DNA from: Asparagopsis taxiformis
Taxonomy: Eukaryota; Rhodophyta; Florideophyceae; Bonnemaisoniales; Bonnemaisoniaceae
Assembly: GCA_030407315.1 (NCBI GenBank)
Contig: JALQPE010000460.1
Span: 1 to 64,000, forward strand
DNA length: 64,000 bases
Direction of reading: 5' to 3'
Each line of letters opens with the position of its first letter. Within the stretch, counting starts at the first letter, position 1. Position numbers and translations under genes: made by a program. Of this stretch, positions 11,734-21,855 are shown in pieces. Under the pieces are notes generated by a model that worked only from the letters and a program-made list of their open reading frames with translations, was not told the DNA's origin and did not search any database.

Positions 11734-11835
11734 GCGTTCGTCATTTTCCCAATGTTGCAGACCAATTACCCTCATCACCTTCTTCTGTTATTCCAGTAGC
11801 GCCCGCCATCGTTTCGTCTCTAGCTCAGAAGAAAC

Positions 11836-13260
11836 TCAGTATTGTATATCTCCTGTCATATAATAATTCACTCTTGAGCTGGAAGGAACGCATAAAGGCA
11901 ACTTCGCAGATATTTTTTTGGTAAATTTGCCGTCTGAAAGAGAGTTTTCTTGTTCATCAGTGAAAAGAAGTGCCTCTTCTCCAGTCGTTCGTTTCCTTAC
12001 ATTGAATATACTATTCTTTTCCCGGGGAGGCTCAGTCCAATTGTTTTTCTCAGGCGTATCGGGTTCAGAAAACTTCGGGCTATCTTCTTCGCTTCTTATC
12101 CAGCCTGGACTCACTTTCATCTCTTGAACCAGAACTCCCGCTTCTTCCCGATTCCTCCTTGTCCTCTTCGGCATCTTTGTCTCCTTCCTTGTCCGGGATA
12201 GTGCTGTTAGTTTCTGGCGACCTGATTCGAATTTTCAGTATCACAGAGCGGTTCTGCGCATCTTGAGGTTGTTCTCCAGCCGTTTCTAGGTTCATGCGAC
12301 TACTATTGTTCAAGTTGATTTCCAGACTTCGCTTCTATGTTTCCTTCCCTGAGGACGATCTTCTCTGACAATCCTTCCCGGAGAGTTATCCCTAGCACGA
12401 CGTTCCTGCTCTGTCCTCAAAGCAGAAAGACGTTCCTATTCTTTTTCGAGCACAGCAAGACGTTTAGCAAGACCTTTCTGTTCTCCGACTTTTGCTACAG
12501 CAAGACCGTCTTCTGCTCCTTTTGAGGTGCTTAAAGGTGCACCTCTAGAGGAATGCCTCTTCTACTGCTTTGGAACCAACAGGAATCACCTCTTCAGTCA
12601 CGACAATTGGAGTGATTTCCTGTTCTTGCTCCACAACATCAAAAACTCCCTGTTCTGCTTGGGCTTTGGCAGATAATCTCTCTTCTGCTTGAGAAAAATC
12701 AGGAGTTTCCACTTTTTCCTTCTCTATAGAATTATTTCCCTGTTCTACTTATGCCACAGCATTTTCTTCCTCTTCTGCTTTTTTCACCAACAGAAAGTGC
12801 TTGTTCTATTTCTCCGGGGGTCATACGACTCCGTTCTCTTTCCTCTTCGACCTTGGTAAACTACATTGCCTTTGTCCCCGTAGCATATTCCAGTTTGTCA
12901 TAAAAACTGTTTGGAAACATCCCGTTCTTGGTTCTCAGACTTCTTCTGTCTATCACGTCTTCATGTAAGTCTACAAGGACGAAAAATGTGCTTTCCAGTG
13001 CGATGATCAGTATCCCTGTCCTCTTTCGAGTTTTCTGCTCTCAAACCCGTTCGCACGAATTGCTCCATCACTGCAGACTTCTTCAACCACTTGCGAACGA
13101 CCTCTGACATTCAATTTGTAAGGATCAACTTGCACCTCAGACGAACTATACTGAGCAATATTGATGCTTGTCTCACTCGCTAAAGGAGAATTAATCTTTT
13201 CCGCTACTTCTTCGCCACTACATTCAACCGTTGCGAAACCTTTCCAGGCTTTCATTCGAT
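11836..13260 (-). pseudogene. Dead gene for an acidic, Glu/Lys-rich coiled-coil protein
   Basis: Reading the minus strand from about 13255 to 11836 gives a succession of charged frames broken by stops and shifts. Segments such as EEVAEKINSPLASE, VETPDFSQAEERLSAKAQ, EQEITPIVVTEEVIPV, GLAKRLAVLEKE (then TAG), LSALRTEQERRARDN and DKEGDKDAEEDKEESG all show the same Glu/Lys/Gln-rich composition. At least one TAA and one TAG lie in otherwise continuous stretches. No domain is recognised; similar composition occurs in cytoskeletal, nuclear and surface proteins. The pyrimidine-rich look of the plus strand here is just the complement of this Glu/Lys coding bias. Confidence 0.5.
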
Positions 13261-14102
13261 CTAATGAACTCGTTCACCACAATGCTTTGTCCTATGCTCA
13301 TTATCTCATTACATTATGCGGAATGATTGCTATTCCATCCGGGCTTACCTTACTCAACATCGTTTTGCTATGTTGTATCGCATTCCCTAAACACAAACCC
13401 GGCCAAGATGTATCCATTTCCGTTTATTACGCAGTGATGCTCTAAGCACTAATACTGAATATGATTTTCTCATGCACGTAGTTCCTACTCGTATACTCTA
13501 CCATATTCTCGGCCCTATTCACAAGGTGAAAACAAGATCTCTCGTTAAATCATACTCCGTGTGATATCTTAAATTGGCATAAATTTATATATTGCAATGC
13601 AGATTCACTGCTCGCTTGCAACATGAAAATTATAAAAATTCTTCGACACTGCTGTCTCCTAACCGCCACCATCCACGTGGCCCGCTTAGCCTGCCTCCCA
13701 AGTGTTCTCAAAGCATGCAATGACGTCATCCATATATACCATCCACATCATCACTGGAAGCGCGGACTCCTCGTCCAGGAAAGTGCGCCATTTTTCTTAC
13801 TCTTCACCTCCCCTTTCCTGTTGGCCTCATATGCTAGTGTTTTTCCTATATTTCTGTAGTGATGACGTCATTCTAGACAATAAAAGGCGGTCGATCATGT
13901 GCGCCTCTTCTGCCAGATCATGTGCTTCCAAGCATAATTCGCACCCTAGGCATCGTTTTACTGGGCCTCCCATCCCACCGCTCTGTTTCGAAATTATCCC
14001 TCTATTGTTCTCCTACACGTCTTTTCCGCCCGTAGAGTACTACTTAAACGACAGATTCTGGAAATCCCTGTTTCCATCTCCATATCCATCGGAATACAAA
14101 GG
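13261..14102. other. No recognised gene
   Basis: AT-rich sequence with short frames on both strands (for example plus-strand 13702-14151) that lack motifs. I cannot support a gene here. Confidence 0.5.
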
Positions 14103-14152
14103 ATCAATAATTACGCTCTGGAAGCGACCGCTTCCAGAGCGTAATTATTGAT
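14103..14152. repeat. Perfect 50-bp palindrome, 24-bp arms, 2-nt centre
   Basis: The left arm 14103-14126 begins ATCAATAATTACGCTCTGG. The centre is AC, and the right arm 14129-14152 is its exact reverse complement. Identity stops abruptly on both sides. It could act as a strong hairpin or cruciform, or be the scar of an inverted duplication. Confidence 0.95.
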
Positions 14153-14869
14153 GCTTTGTTTTATACCGGTATAGATGGTACGTCTCCACATTTCACGCCA
14201 CTAACCCAGTATTCTATTCGTTTTCTCAGGTTTCCAGTCGGTGAGTTTTCCACTTCTCCTTTCATTTATCTTCCTCTCTTACCACTTCTCCAATACTTTT
14301 CTTTTCTCCTCTGCCCGTGAGTACATATCTCAACTTGGGATGCAATGGTATTCGTTAAGGTACGTTAGTCTCCTGGTAACCATCAGTTTCCCTCTCCAAT
14401 TCAACGTCACTAACTTGTTTCCTTTCACTACATCATTTTTTCTTCTTCTCTTCATTTCCTAGCTTATTCATGCAGCTCAATCAGTTGATAGATTTGTAGA
14501 CTTTTCTAGTAGTTTTAGTTTTACTCGTCGGAATAGTGTTAGTTTTAGTAGCATTTTTAACATAGAGATTGTTTATTCTCAATGTAGCCTGCGCAAATAA
14601 ACAAATCCAGAGTGAAGCTTCCCATATCGCACCCTCTTAGATTGCTACCTATCCTACCGCGTATACCTCTCGCTAGCTCATAGTCACTACGAAATAAAAA
14701 TTCCTAGCCGTACTATTCTGTCCATTCCCATATGAATACCGTCCATGCCCCATCCTCATAGCGCTAGAACTGCCTTCCTCTACCCCAAAAAGATGCCCAC
14801 GACAGCGTGACGCTCCATCTCATCCACCACTCCCAGACACCGAATTTTACTATATCAGGACACTACTTT
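14153..14869. other. No recognised gene
   Basis: Pyrimidine-rich and AT-rich sequence with a few short hydrophobic frames (14241-14462) but no recognised motif, RNA or repeat. Confidence 0.5.
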
Positions 14870-15540
14870 TACTGTCTCCAGGTGCTGCCCAGGGCAGCAC
14901 GAAATACTGTCTCCAGGTGCTGCCCAGGGCAGCACGAAATACTGTCTCCAGATGCTGCCCAGGGCAGCACGAAATACTGTCTCCAGATGCTGCCCAGGGC
15001 AGCACGAAATACTGTCTCCAGATGCTGCCCAGGGCAGCACAAAATACTGTCTACAAGTGCTGCCCAAGGCAGCACAAAGTACTGTCTACAGGTACTGCCC
15101 AGGACAGTGAAAATCACTGTCTCCAGGTACTGCCCAAGACAGTGAAAATCACTGTCTCCAGGTACTGCCCAGGACAGTGCACCGTGTTGGTTCCATCTAT
15201 TGTCCCAGGCAGCGTATTTCACTATCCGGCCATGTTGCCTTGGCCAATACAAAACACTATCCGCCAACACTGCCCAGTACAGTAAATTACATCATATCCA
15301 ACTATTGAATAAATCATTAATTTTTACTGTCTCCATTCACTGCCTTAGACAGTACGGTGAGACAGTGTTTTTTACTGTCTGCAGACAGTGTTCCGTACTG
15401 TCTGCCAGACAGTGCAAATCACTGTCTCCAAGTGTGGCATTAATTTTCATTTGCCGCATAGTGATTTTTAATGTCTCAGACAGTAAAAATCACTGTCTCA
15501 CCGTACTGACTGAGGCCCCCTTTTCAACACTGTAGTGGAC
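14870..15540. repeat. 36-bp minisatellite grading into diverged CTGTC/GACAG dyads
   Basis: From about 14870 to 15060, five to six near-identical 36-bp units contain ACTGTCTCCAGGTGCTGCCC followed by AGGGCAGCACGAAAT, so each unit holds the dyad GTGCTGCCC-A-GGGCAGCAC. Copies from 15060 to 15300 diverge step by step (GCAGCAC becomes GACAGTG). From 15300 the ordered period is lost, but ACTGTCTGCAGACAGT and related dyads persist. Repetitive frames on both strands are a by-product of the 36-bp period, which is divisible by three, and are not treated as genes. Confidence 0.85.
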
Positions 15541-15702
15541 TACCCGACGCCGCCACAACTGCGCCAAATACGGCGCCACGTTCATGCACGCGTTTGAACT
15601 GCTTGCGCTCCGCGCGCACGAGGGAAGGGCTGAGACAAGTTAAGAACAAGTGGAGATGATTTAATCAAAGAGGATGGTACTGACAGCGAAACCGGACGGC
15701 GA

Positions 15703-18656
15703 CTACGAAAGTTCCTCACGAGCGTTGTCCTCATGACTCGCACGTCGGCTCGAAGAACTACCCGCCGCGCCGCGCGCGCGAGCACGACTTGAAGCCGTAT
15801 CTGCTTGGTGATTGCGTCGACGCTCGGAATTCAACACCCGAACGACACGCCCGCCATGGACGCCGATGCGCAAAGGAGGGATACCCGGACGCGACGAAGC
15901 TGCGGTCGCCGCGCGAGCGCGAGTCATCGGGCGCGCGCCACCGCGACCAGCCCCGCCGCTTCCTGCCGCAGCCGATGTATCGTCTCCCCGCGCCATTTCC
16001 CCGCGGAGGCCACTCACCGATTGAGTCTCGCCTGTAGAAGCAGCCCCCGCCGCCGACGCCACGGGTGACCGCTGCACCAATCCGACAATGTCGTTCAACG
16101 TTGCACCGAGGCGATGCGTACGCTCAATTGTGTCTTGAATCCGGCGCACGGTCTCTTGCTCGCGCGTCTGGTACGTACGACGCACCGCGGCGACGCGCTC
16201 CTCGCTTCGTTGGCGCTCACTTGCGAGATTCGCTTCGACATCGCCAAGCGCGCGCTCCGCCCGCTCCTGCGCCGAAGTGGCAGTCTCGCACTTCGCTTGA
16301 AGGGTCGTGATCATGGCACGATTGCCACTAGCACTCTTTTCGTAGTTCGCTGCGCGTTCCTGCAAGTCGCCGATGTCCTTGTGCACACGCTCTATCCGTG
16401 CCGCGTCCGCGTCCGCCTTGCGCTCCAGCGCCACCTCGCGGCCAGCCGCAGTTTTGAGCGTTTTCTCAGCCTCGCGCACGAGCACCACCGCTTCATCGCG
16501 CGTTTTGATTGCCTCACTAAGGCGTGCCATGGTATCGTCACGAGCCAGTGCCACTGTCGTTACGCGCGCTAACGCCTCGTCACGCCCCTGCACGGCTACC
16601 CCTAAACGTGCTAACGCTTCGTCACGGCTCTGGACGGCAGAAGCTATCCTCGCCAGCGCGTCGTCACGAGATTGTTCGGGCGTAGTTACACGCGTCCACG
16701 CCGCGTCCCGCCCCCTTTCGGTGGCAGAGAGTTGGTCCCGCAGTACGTAAATATCCGCCTCGACCGAGGTAACGCCTTCCCCGTCGCCATCAACTGCCGC
16801 AGTTGCTGCCCCGCTAGCCGCCGCGGTACCTGCACCCACGATACCGACCGCAGCATCCCCGCCGCCCGTGTCACTGTTCGCCGCATTGTTGACCCTCGCT
16901 CCGCCGCCGCCCGCACTACTAGACGCCGCCGCCCCGTCCCTGTTAGAGGTTGCCGCCTTTAACGCCTGCAATTCATTGTAGACCTTAACGTATTCTGCAT
17001 GCAACGCCGCGTCAAGTTGGGTGACGTCGATGGGGGCACGCGGTGGTTCGGAGAAAAGCGAATAACGGCCGTCACGGAAACGTCGGCGCTCGATCGCCAG
17101 TAACGCCGCCATGCCAAGATACTGCGCGTACTCGCGCGAATCGGTGGCGCGCATAACATGCAGCTCGTTAGTAGACTGCGCGGATAGTACGTCATCAACG
17201 GTGACGACGTCGCGCGCTTCCAGATTCGCAAACGCGTCGCGCGATGGGTTGCGCGGCGACTTGAGGAGAATATGCGGAATTTCAGTGTGTCGGTGGACGC
17301 CAAGCGAGCCATGCGCCCAGTCGACGACACCACGCTCCACGCTCCAAGGTAACCATTGGCCGCCTTCCTTGAAGTCCATACCGGGCGCAATGTCGAAAAC
17401 GGGAGTCTCGTCCCACGCGCACGCACGATGTTCGGTCAAGAGGCTCTCCAAATGCGCCGCTGAATACGTACCGCCGCGCACTATCGCCGCCACGCCAACG
17501 CGTTCGATACCCGCGACGAGTTGCTCACCCAGGCGAACAAAGCGCCGTTCGACGTAAGCGACGTGTAGCCACGCGGCGGCGACCATCACAATCCACTCGC
17601 TAAGGGCAACGGCCTAAACATACGACCGCGTCTCGACGGGCACGTCAAGCCCAAGCAGAACCGACGGAGCGTAATGGAAGACGCAAGGCAACGGCACCGA
17701 CAATGACTCGGGAACCTCGGGCCAGTCGCGAGCGTCGTAGCGCGGGAAAAAAGCGGCGATGCGATCTTCAGGGAACCCGCGAAACTCGACGTCGCGGTGC
17801 GTAACAAAATAGCCTGTTGTGCGGCGCAAACGCAATTCGCGGCGCGCTTCCGCGCGCATTCCCGCCGCGAGAAACCACGGTTCGCTGGTCTCACCTTCGT
17901 TTTCGGTATCGTTCCACGGAAAGCCCCCGTCCAGCAAGAAGACGGGGCGCTGGGAGCCGCCGCCCAAGGGTCGACTTGCGCAAATTCGTCGCGACGCCGC
18001 GTACGCGGGCAAACTAAATGGCGCACCATTTGCTCGTCCGCCGCATCTTCGAGAAAATACGCATCGCAGGGCAAGTTTGCAGGAACAGCCAAGTCGCACA
18101 CCGCCGATTCGCGCCGCGCGTCCTATACCGCCTGCGCGTTTTTGTGGCCGGGTAGCACGGCGTAGCGAGTAACGTCGGCGATGCGAGTCCACTGAAAGCG
18201 CCGCGGAAAGAACTGGCGCCGTTTTAACTCTGCCCACGTAGGTATCGCGCGCGGCATAAAGCGGAATGCGACCGGGTCGTCGTAACGCGCGCGCGGGGCC
18301 GTATCGGGAGCGTTTTGCGCAGCGGACGGGAGCGAGACGGACGCAGGCGCGGGAACCGAACGAAGCAGAATCCCGCTACCAGGGCGCACGGCCGATGCAG
18401 AAGTTGGAGTGGTGGCGTCCACCGTCGCGACGATGTCAGAAGAACCGCCGACGCCGCTTTCGCCGCGACCGCCCGACGACGCGGGCGCGCTCAAGGAAGA
18501 TGCTTGCGCCACATAGTAAGGACTCTCCGGGCTTGAAAGAGAAGGAAACGGGACTCGGGCAGCGTGAGGTGACGCGTTCGTCGGCGTCGCAGGTTCGTCG
18601 CGAGGCGCAGCACCGGCACGAAGCCAACCAGAAAGAGCTTTATCGTCGCGCGACAT
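15703..18656 (-). pseudogene. GC-rich coiled-coil/gag-like gene with two in-frame TAGs and a frameshift
   Basis: The credible start is the ATG at 18656 (MSRDDKALSG). The frame runs to a TAG at about 18123, resumes in the same frame with DARRESAVCDLAVP, shifts frame near 17940-18000, reads GGGSQRPVFLLDGG to another TAG near 17610, and continues in that frame for over 600 codons to the TAG at 15703. The N-terminal third is Ser/Ala/Pro-rich. The middle is globular-looking (DETPVFDIAPGMDF, HGSLGVHRHTEIPHILL). Then comes a long coiled coil with a 14-residue repeat of the form RDEALARLGVAVQG in about five copies, and finally a basic Arg/Ser tail. Base composition is far GC-richer than the neighbours. 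It could be a gag of an unknown retroelement or a transferred or dead host gene; I recognise no family. Confidence 0.55.
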
Positions 18657-19931
18657 TGCGGAATGCGACTGCGTGCGTCGACAAAGTAAGAATACGCGCG
18701 GCGAGGAAACAAGCGCGCGATACAGAAGGAGAAAGGAAAAGAGAAGAACAGAAGAGAAAAGGAAGCAGAAGAAGAATGGAGAGGAGTAGGAAGGAAAAAG
18801 AGATGAAGATGCACACGGAAAGATAACGTGCGAGGACGCGCTGTGGAGTTAGTCGGGGGGGAGTGTGGTGCAATTTAAGTTGGTCGATGGAATCGATGCG
18901 AGCTCGCGCGTTTACGTAAGTCCGCAAGCATCCGTTTGAGTTAGTTAGTAAGCGAGCGTACGCGTAGCGTCTTGATTACGTGCCACGGAGCGTCGATGCG
19001 AGCGCGTGCGCGCGAACGTTGCCACGAAACCGCGAGCTGCGCCACGTGTAGCGATTTCCGCGAATTTCCCTTTATTTCCCCTTTTTGGGTATTTTATGAC
19101 GAAAGTCTTTTTCCAAATAGTTCCCTTTTTGCGTGCGAGCGTGCGGCCGCCGCCAGCCGGCCACACAAGGACAGTCTGTCCCAAGTAAGTTAGCTATTAG
19201 TGGTCGCATTGCTTCGCACCCTACCAATAAACGGTCAGCACCTTCGCAGCTACGAGTTAAGCGTTGAGAGCGTCGCGAGGACCGATTGCGTTACGACGTT
19301 GCGTGCGGATTGCTCACGATCACCGACGTACGTGCGCGCGCGCCGCGTTTACCGACCGTCGAATTGCGTCGCACCACGAGACCGCGCGTTGCGTCGCATA
19401 CCGCTAGGCCAGGGATTTACGACCCCTACGTGGATCGTGTTGAGCTTGAGTTTACTCGGTGATCTCACCCTGAGATCACGGCTTGCGCCGGCCCGCGAAT
19501 CCCGTGTTGCGATCGACCCCTGCGCGTTCCGCCGTCGTACCACCTGATCGCCACCGCGACCGAGCGACGTGCGAAACGCAAGTTCAACCAGCGCGATCCT
19601 GTTCACCTCGCCCTGACACGGTTGCAATTCTAGAACTCCCTCAGCGATCGCCATCCCGGCTGTTCCTACAATCACCATTCACTTCCATTTCGAAGCTGTC
19701 AGGAACCAAGCCTTTGCTGTATCGCAGCTCTGAGAACGGTACCGTTCGCCACCTCCCCATATCTAAATCACCGTTTCTGTCCCGTTTCAAAAGCTTCTCA
19801 GAAGCTTCGCGCTTTTGATCCTCTCGCTCGTCCATCTCAGCTCGCATCGTCAGCATCGTGCATCTAGACATTAATTTCGTGTACCCTAGCGAACCGAACA
19901 CCTGTCCCTCGCGTTACGCTTTCGTGCACTC
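18657..19931. other. GC-rich sequence without a supportable gene
   Basis: Upstream side of the coiled-coil gene. Frames on both strands are short and arginine-rich, as expected by chance at this GC content. A purine tract near 18720-18810 (GGAAAAGAGAAGAACAG-like) stands out. It could contain the promoter and leader of the minus-strand gene. Confidence 0.4.
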
Positions 19932-20158
19932 TGTCGTCTCGTAAGTAGCAATGCCGACGCAAACGTAACGTCAGACAAGAGGTTGGTAGAGCTAGTGGGT
20001 AGTTAGAATAGACACTAGAACCGGGAAGGTCACCGGCGCTGAGCCGCCGGAGCTAACGCTGCCTTCTCGCTCCGCGCCGGTTGTCCACACCTTTATTCAG
20101 TAAAATTCCGAAATAGTTCGGCGTCGCGCGAAAAGGCTAAAAGTTTCAAATTATCTCT
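19932..20158. repeat. Orphan copy of the chromovirus LTR (227-bp core)
   Basis: The segment from TGTCGTCTCGTAAG to CAAATTATCTCT matches 51291-51517 base for base except one position (GGCGCTGAG here, GGCGCAGAG there). At 51 kb the same sequence sits directly upstream of a minus-strand gag, where an LTR belongs. Here no primer-binding region or gag of that element follows, and the right edge runs straight into the 3' end of the ABC relic. If the match is extended nine bases with three mismatches it would end in CA, giving a canonical TG...CA element. No target-site duplication is visible. Confidence 0.75.
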
Positions 20159-21178
20159 GAAAGCGCATATGCGTCAGTTCATAGAAAACGTTTCTGTGGC
20201 GTTCGCTTTCCATAAGGTGGTCATATTTCACGACAGCAATAATATCAACATCTTTGGTTGTCAATATCTTGTGAAAAATAGCAGTAGTTGTTCTGCTCGT
20301 CCGGGATTTATCAAGAGTCTGCTGCACGTTTTTCTCAGAGACTGCATCAAGCGCGGGTGTTGGTTCGTCCAACAGAGGTATTCTTGGCTTTCAAGCGAGC
20401 GCTCTAGCGATAGCGGGTATCTGCCGTTGTCGACCAGAAAGTCGGTTCCCTCTTGGTCCAGCGAATGTATCGTAACCACCTGGTAGACCAACAATAAAAA
20501 CGTTTTCATTCCCCGCTGGAGCAGCTGTAGTGATCATACTTTCGGTTACGGCCGTTCCGTCCTCTTGTGACAACCCGTAGGCAACGTTGTCGCGCACGGA
20601 TCTATCGGAAAGATCCGGTTCTTGAGATACAAGTCCCATCTGACCTCGGATACTGCCCAGGTTGTACTCTGTAATATCTCTATCGTCAACGGACAGCACT
20701 CCAGTTTTCGCGTCATAGAATCGTTCAACCTACACGACAATCGTGGACTTCCCGCAACCTGACTCATCAACCAGTGCCAGAGTCTGACCAGGAGGCACCT
20801 TCACTGACAGGCCTCGCGACACATGTACGTCGCGTTGGGTATTCAAACTCCAGGTCTTTAGCCTGGACACTTCGGCGTACAGCATCCTTGATACCATCGG
20901 TATTAGATGGGTCAATTTGCGATTCCCGGTCTAGAAGTCTGAAAATCTTCGTGGCAGCCTACTCGGACTTGGCCACATCAGGCAAGAAATGTTGATACTT
21001 GCCCAATCGACATTCCCGAAAATAATAGCCCACTGATTGCTTTCGTGAAACCAAGGAAGGAACAATCGCCCGAGTCTGGGCCAACAAAGATGAAACCAAC
21101 CCAGAACCTCACAGTTCACAGCACTTGTGCCATAAATTCCGAGACTCCAAACGAAATACCGGCCATCAACGCGGTCCA
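20151..21178 (-). pseudogene. ABC transporter (MDR/ABCB-type) relic, C-terminal nucleotide-binding domain
   Basis: Minus-strand frames give the parts of an ABC ATPase in order. [14 protein letters not shown] is Walker A. GLVSQEPDLSDRSVRDNVAYG is the Q-loop region. LSGRQRQ is the signature (canonical LSGGQ) followed by ARALA, and DEPTPALDAVSE is the Walker B end and D-loop. The H-loop region is degraded (IFHKILTTKD). Upstream, the frame after the copia LTR (RVDGRYFVWS...) is a decayed transmembrane stretch. Frame changes occur near 20380 and 20700-20730. The gene continues on the far side of the copia insertion (26505-27291). It once encoded an efflux-type transporter. Confidence 0.85.
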
Positions 21179-21570
21179 TATGAATCAGGCATGTCAAGCT
21201 ACAAACTGAACACGTGGCAGATGTTACTACGTGTGCTACCTATTATCCCGATCAGGTAACACGAGTCCACCAAACCAGTCCTGTTGCTTGCCACGTAATT
21301 AGTAGTTCAATGATTACAATTGTGGGTGGCAATTGCGTGTACAACTCTAACATGTGCGCTGCCCAATCCACCCACAATCGATAGCATTTAAGACGTCCAT
21401 TGTAGAATAAACAGATGGCGGAACAAGGGACAGCAGGAAGAGCAACGACCTTGAGATACACTCTCCCGCTCCGCCTCATCTGACCGCTATTCGCCTCGCA
21501 CATCAAGACAGCTACAGATATTGTGTAGCAGAAGGTGTCTTCGGTTCTGTTACAGACCTTTACCTTTAAA
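21179..21570 (+). repeat. 5' LTR of the copia element
   Basis: 392 bp, starting TATGAATCAGGCATG and ending ACCTTTACCTTTAAA. It matches 26113-26504 with one difference noticed. A string TAGAATAAACAG near 21406 is a candidate polyadenylation-type signal. Confidence 0.9.
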
Positions 21571-21573
21571 GTT

Positions 21574-21855
21574 ATGGGCCTAGATACTGCCGATCTACCC
21601 TCTCGCCCGCGCTTCTCATGGGATGCTAGGTGTGTACCCTGGACGGATGGTAAAGGCAACCAAGAAGATTATGCTAGAGCTGTCAGAATGTGGAGGACGT
21701 TTCACAACAAGCTCCCTTACGGACATGCTGCCAAGATACTACCGTCGCTACAAGGAATTATGCTCCAATCACAGCTTTTTGGACGTGCTAGAGATCTTTG
21801 CATGAAAATAAGCTCAGACATTATAGAGAGTGAAAGGACCAGATGCTATTGTTAA
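21574..21855 (+). CDS. copia gag N-terminal part (frameshifted from gag-pol)
   Basis: ATG at 21574, three bases past the LTR, opens a 93-codon frame (MGLDTADLPSRPRFSWDARC...) ending at TAA 21853-21855. It reads as the beginning of a copia gag (RVMWRTFHN-like helix, DLCMKISSDIIES). The main polyprotein frame opens only after a TAG at 21824-21826 and continues this gag naturally from about 21833. The overlap is 29 nt. Either a short deletion in the A-run at 21833-21835 broke gag, or a +1 shift is used. A damaged copy is the simpler reading. Confidence 0.6.
   Translation: MGLDTADLPSRPRFSWDARCVPWTDGKGNQEDYARAVRMWRTFHNKLPYGHAAKILPSLQGIMLQSQLFGRARDLCMKISSDIIESERTRCYC

Larger units (their letters stand above)
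8600..11740. repeat. Three tandem ~1.03-kb repeat units rich in palindromes
   Basis: Landmarks recur about every 1.0 kb. A CT-rich box (GTCCTCCTTCAT or close variants) lies near 8639, 9655 and 10685. A box reading GTGAGAAAATGGTG-like followed by AAATTTTGTGC-like sequence lies near 9187, 10134 and 11181. A foldback block with CAGCAAAGTCATCG arms lies near 9375-9626, 10327-10652 and 11381-11733. The units differ by many substitutions and indels, so this is an old tandem triplication. I see no gene in them. Several short perfect palindromes sit inside (see findings). Confidence 0.8.

Noticed and set aside
7500..11740. CRISPR-like array because of regularly repeated palindromes
   Set aside because: The genome is eukaryotic, spacers are themselves repeated and there are no unique spacers or cas genes.
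14807..15285. Repetitive frames of 70-130 codons on both strands
   Set aside because: They arise from the 36-bp minisatellite, whose period is a multiple of three, so all frames stay open. No start context or non-repetitive part supports translation.
16065..18840. Many plus-strand frames opposite the GC-rich coiled-coil gene
   Set aside because: They are Arg/Ala/Ser-rich shadows expected from high GC on the strand opposite a real coding sequence.
15703..20158. One complete minus-strand chromovirus formed by the 19.9-kb LTR and the 15.7-18.7-kb gene
   Set aside because: No primer-binding region follows the LTR, the protein differs from element B's gag, and no pol is present.
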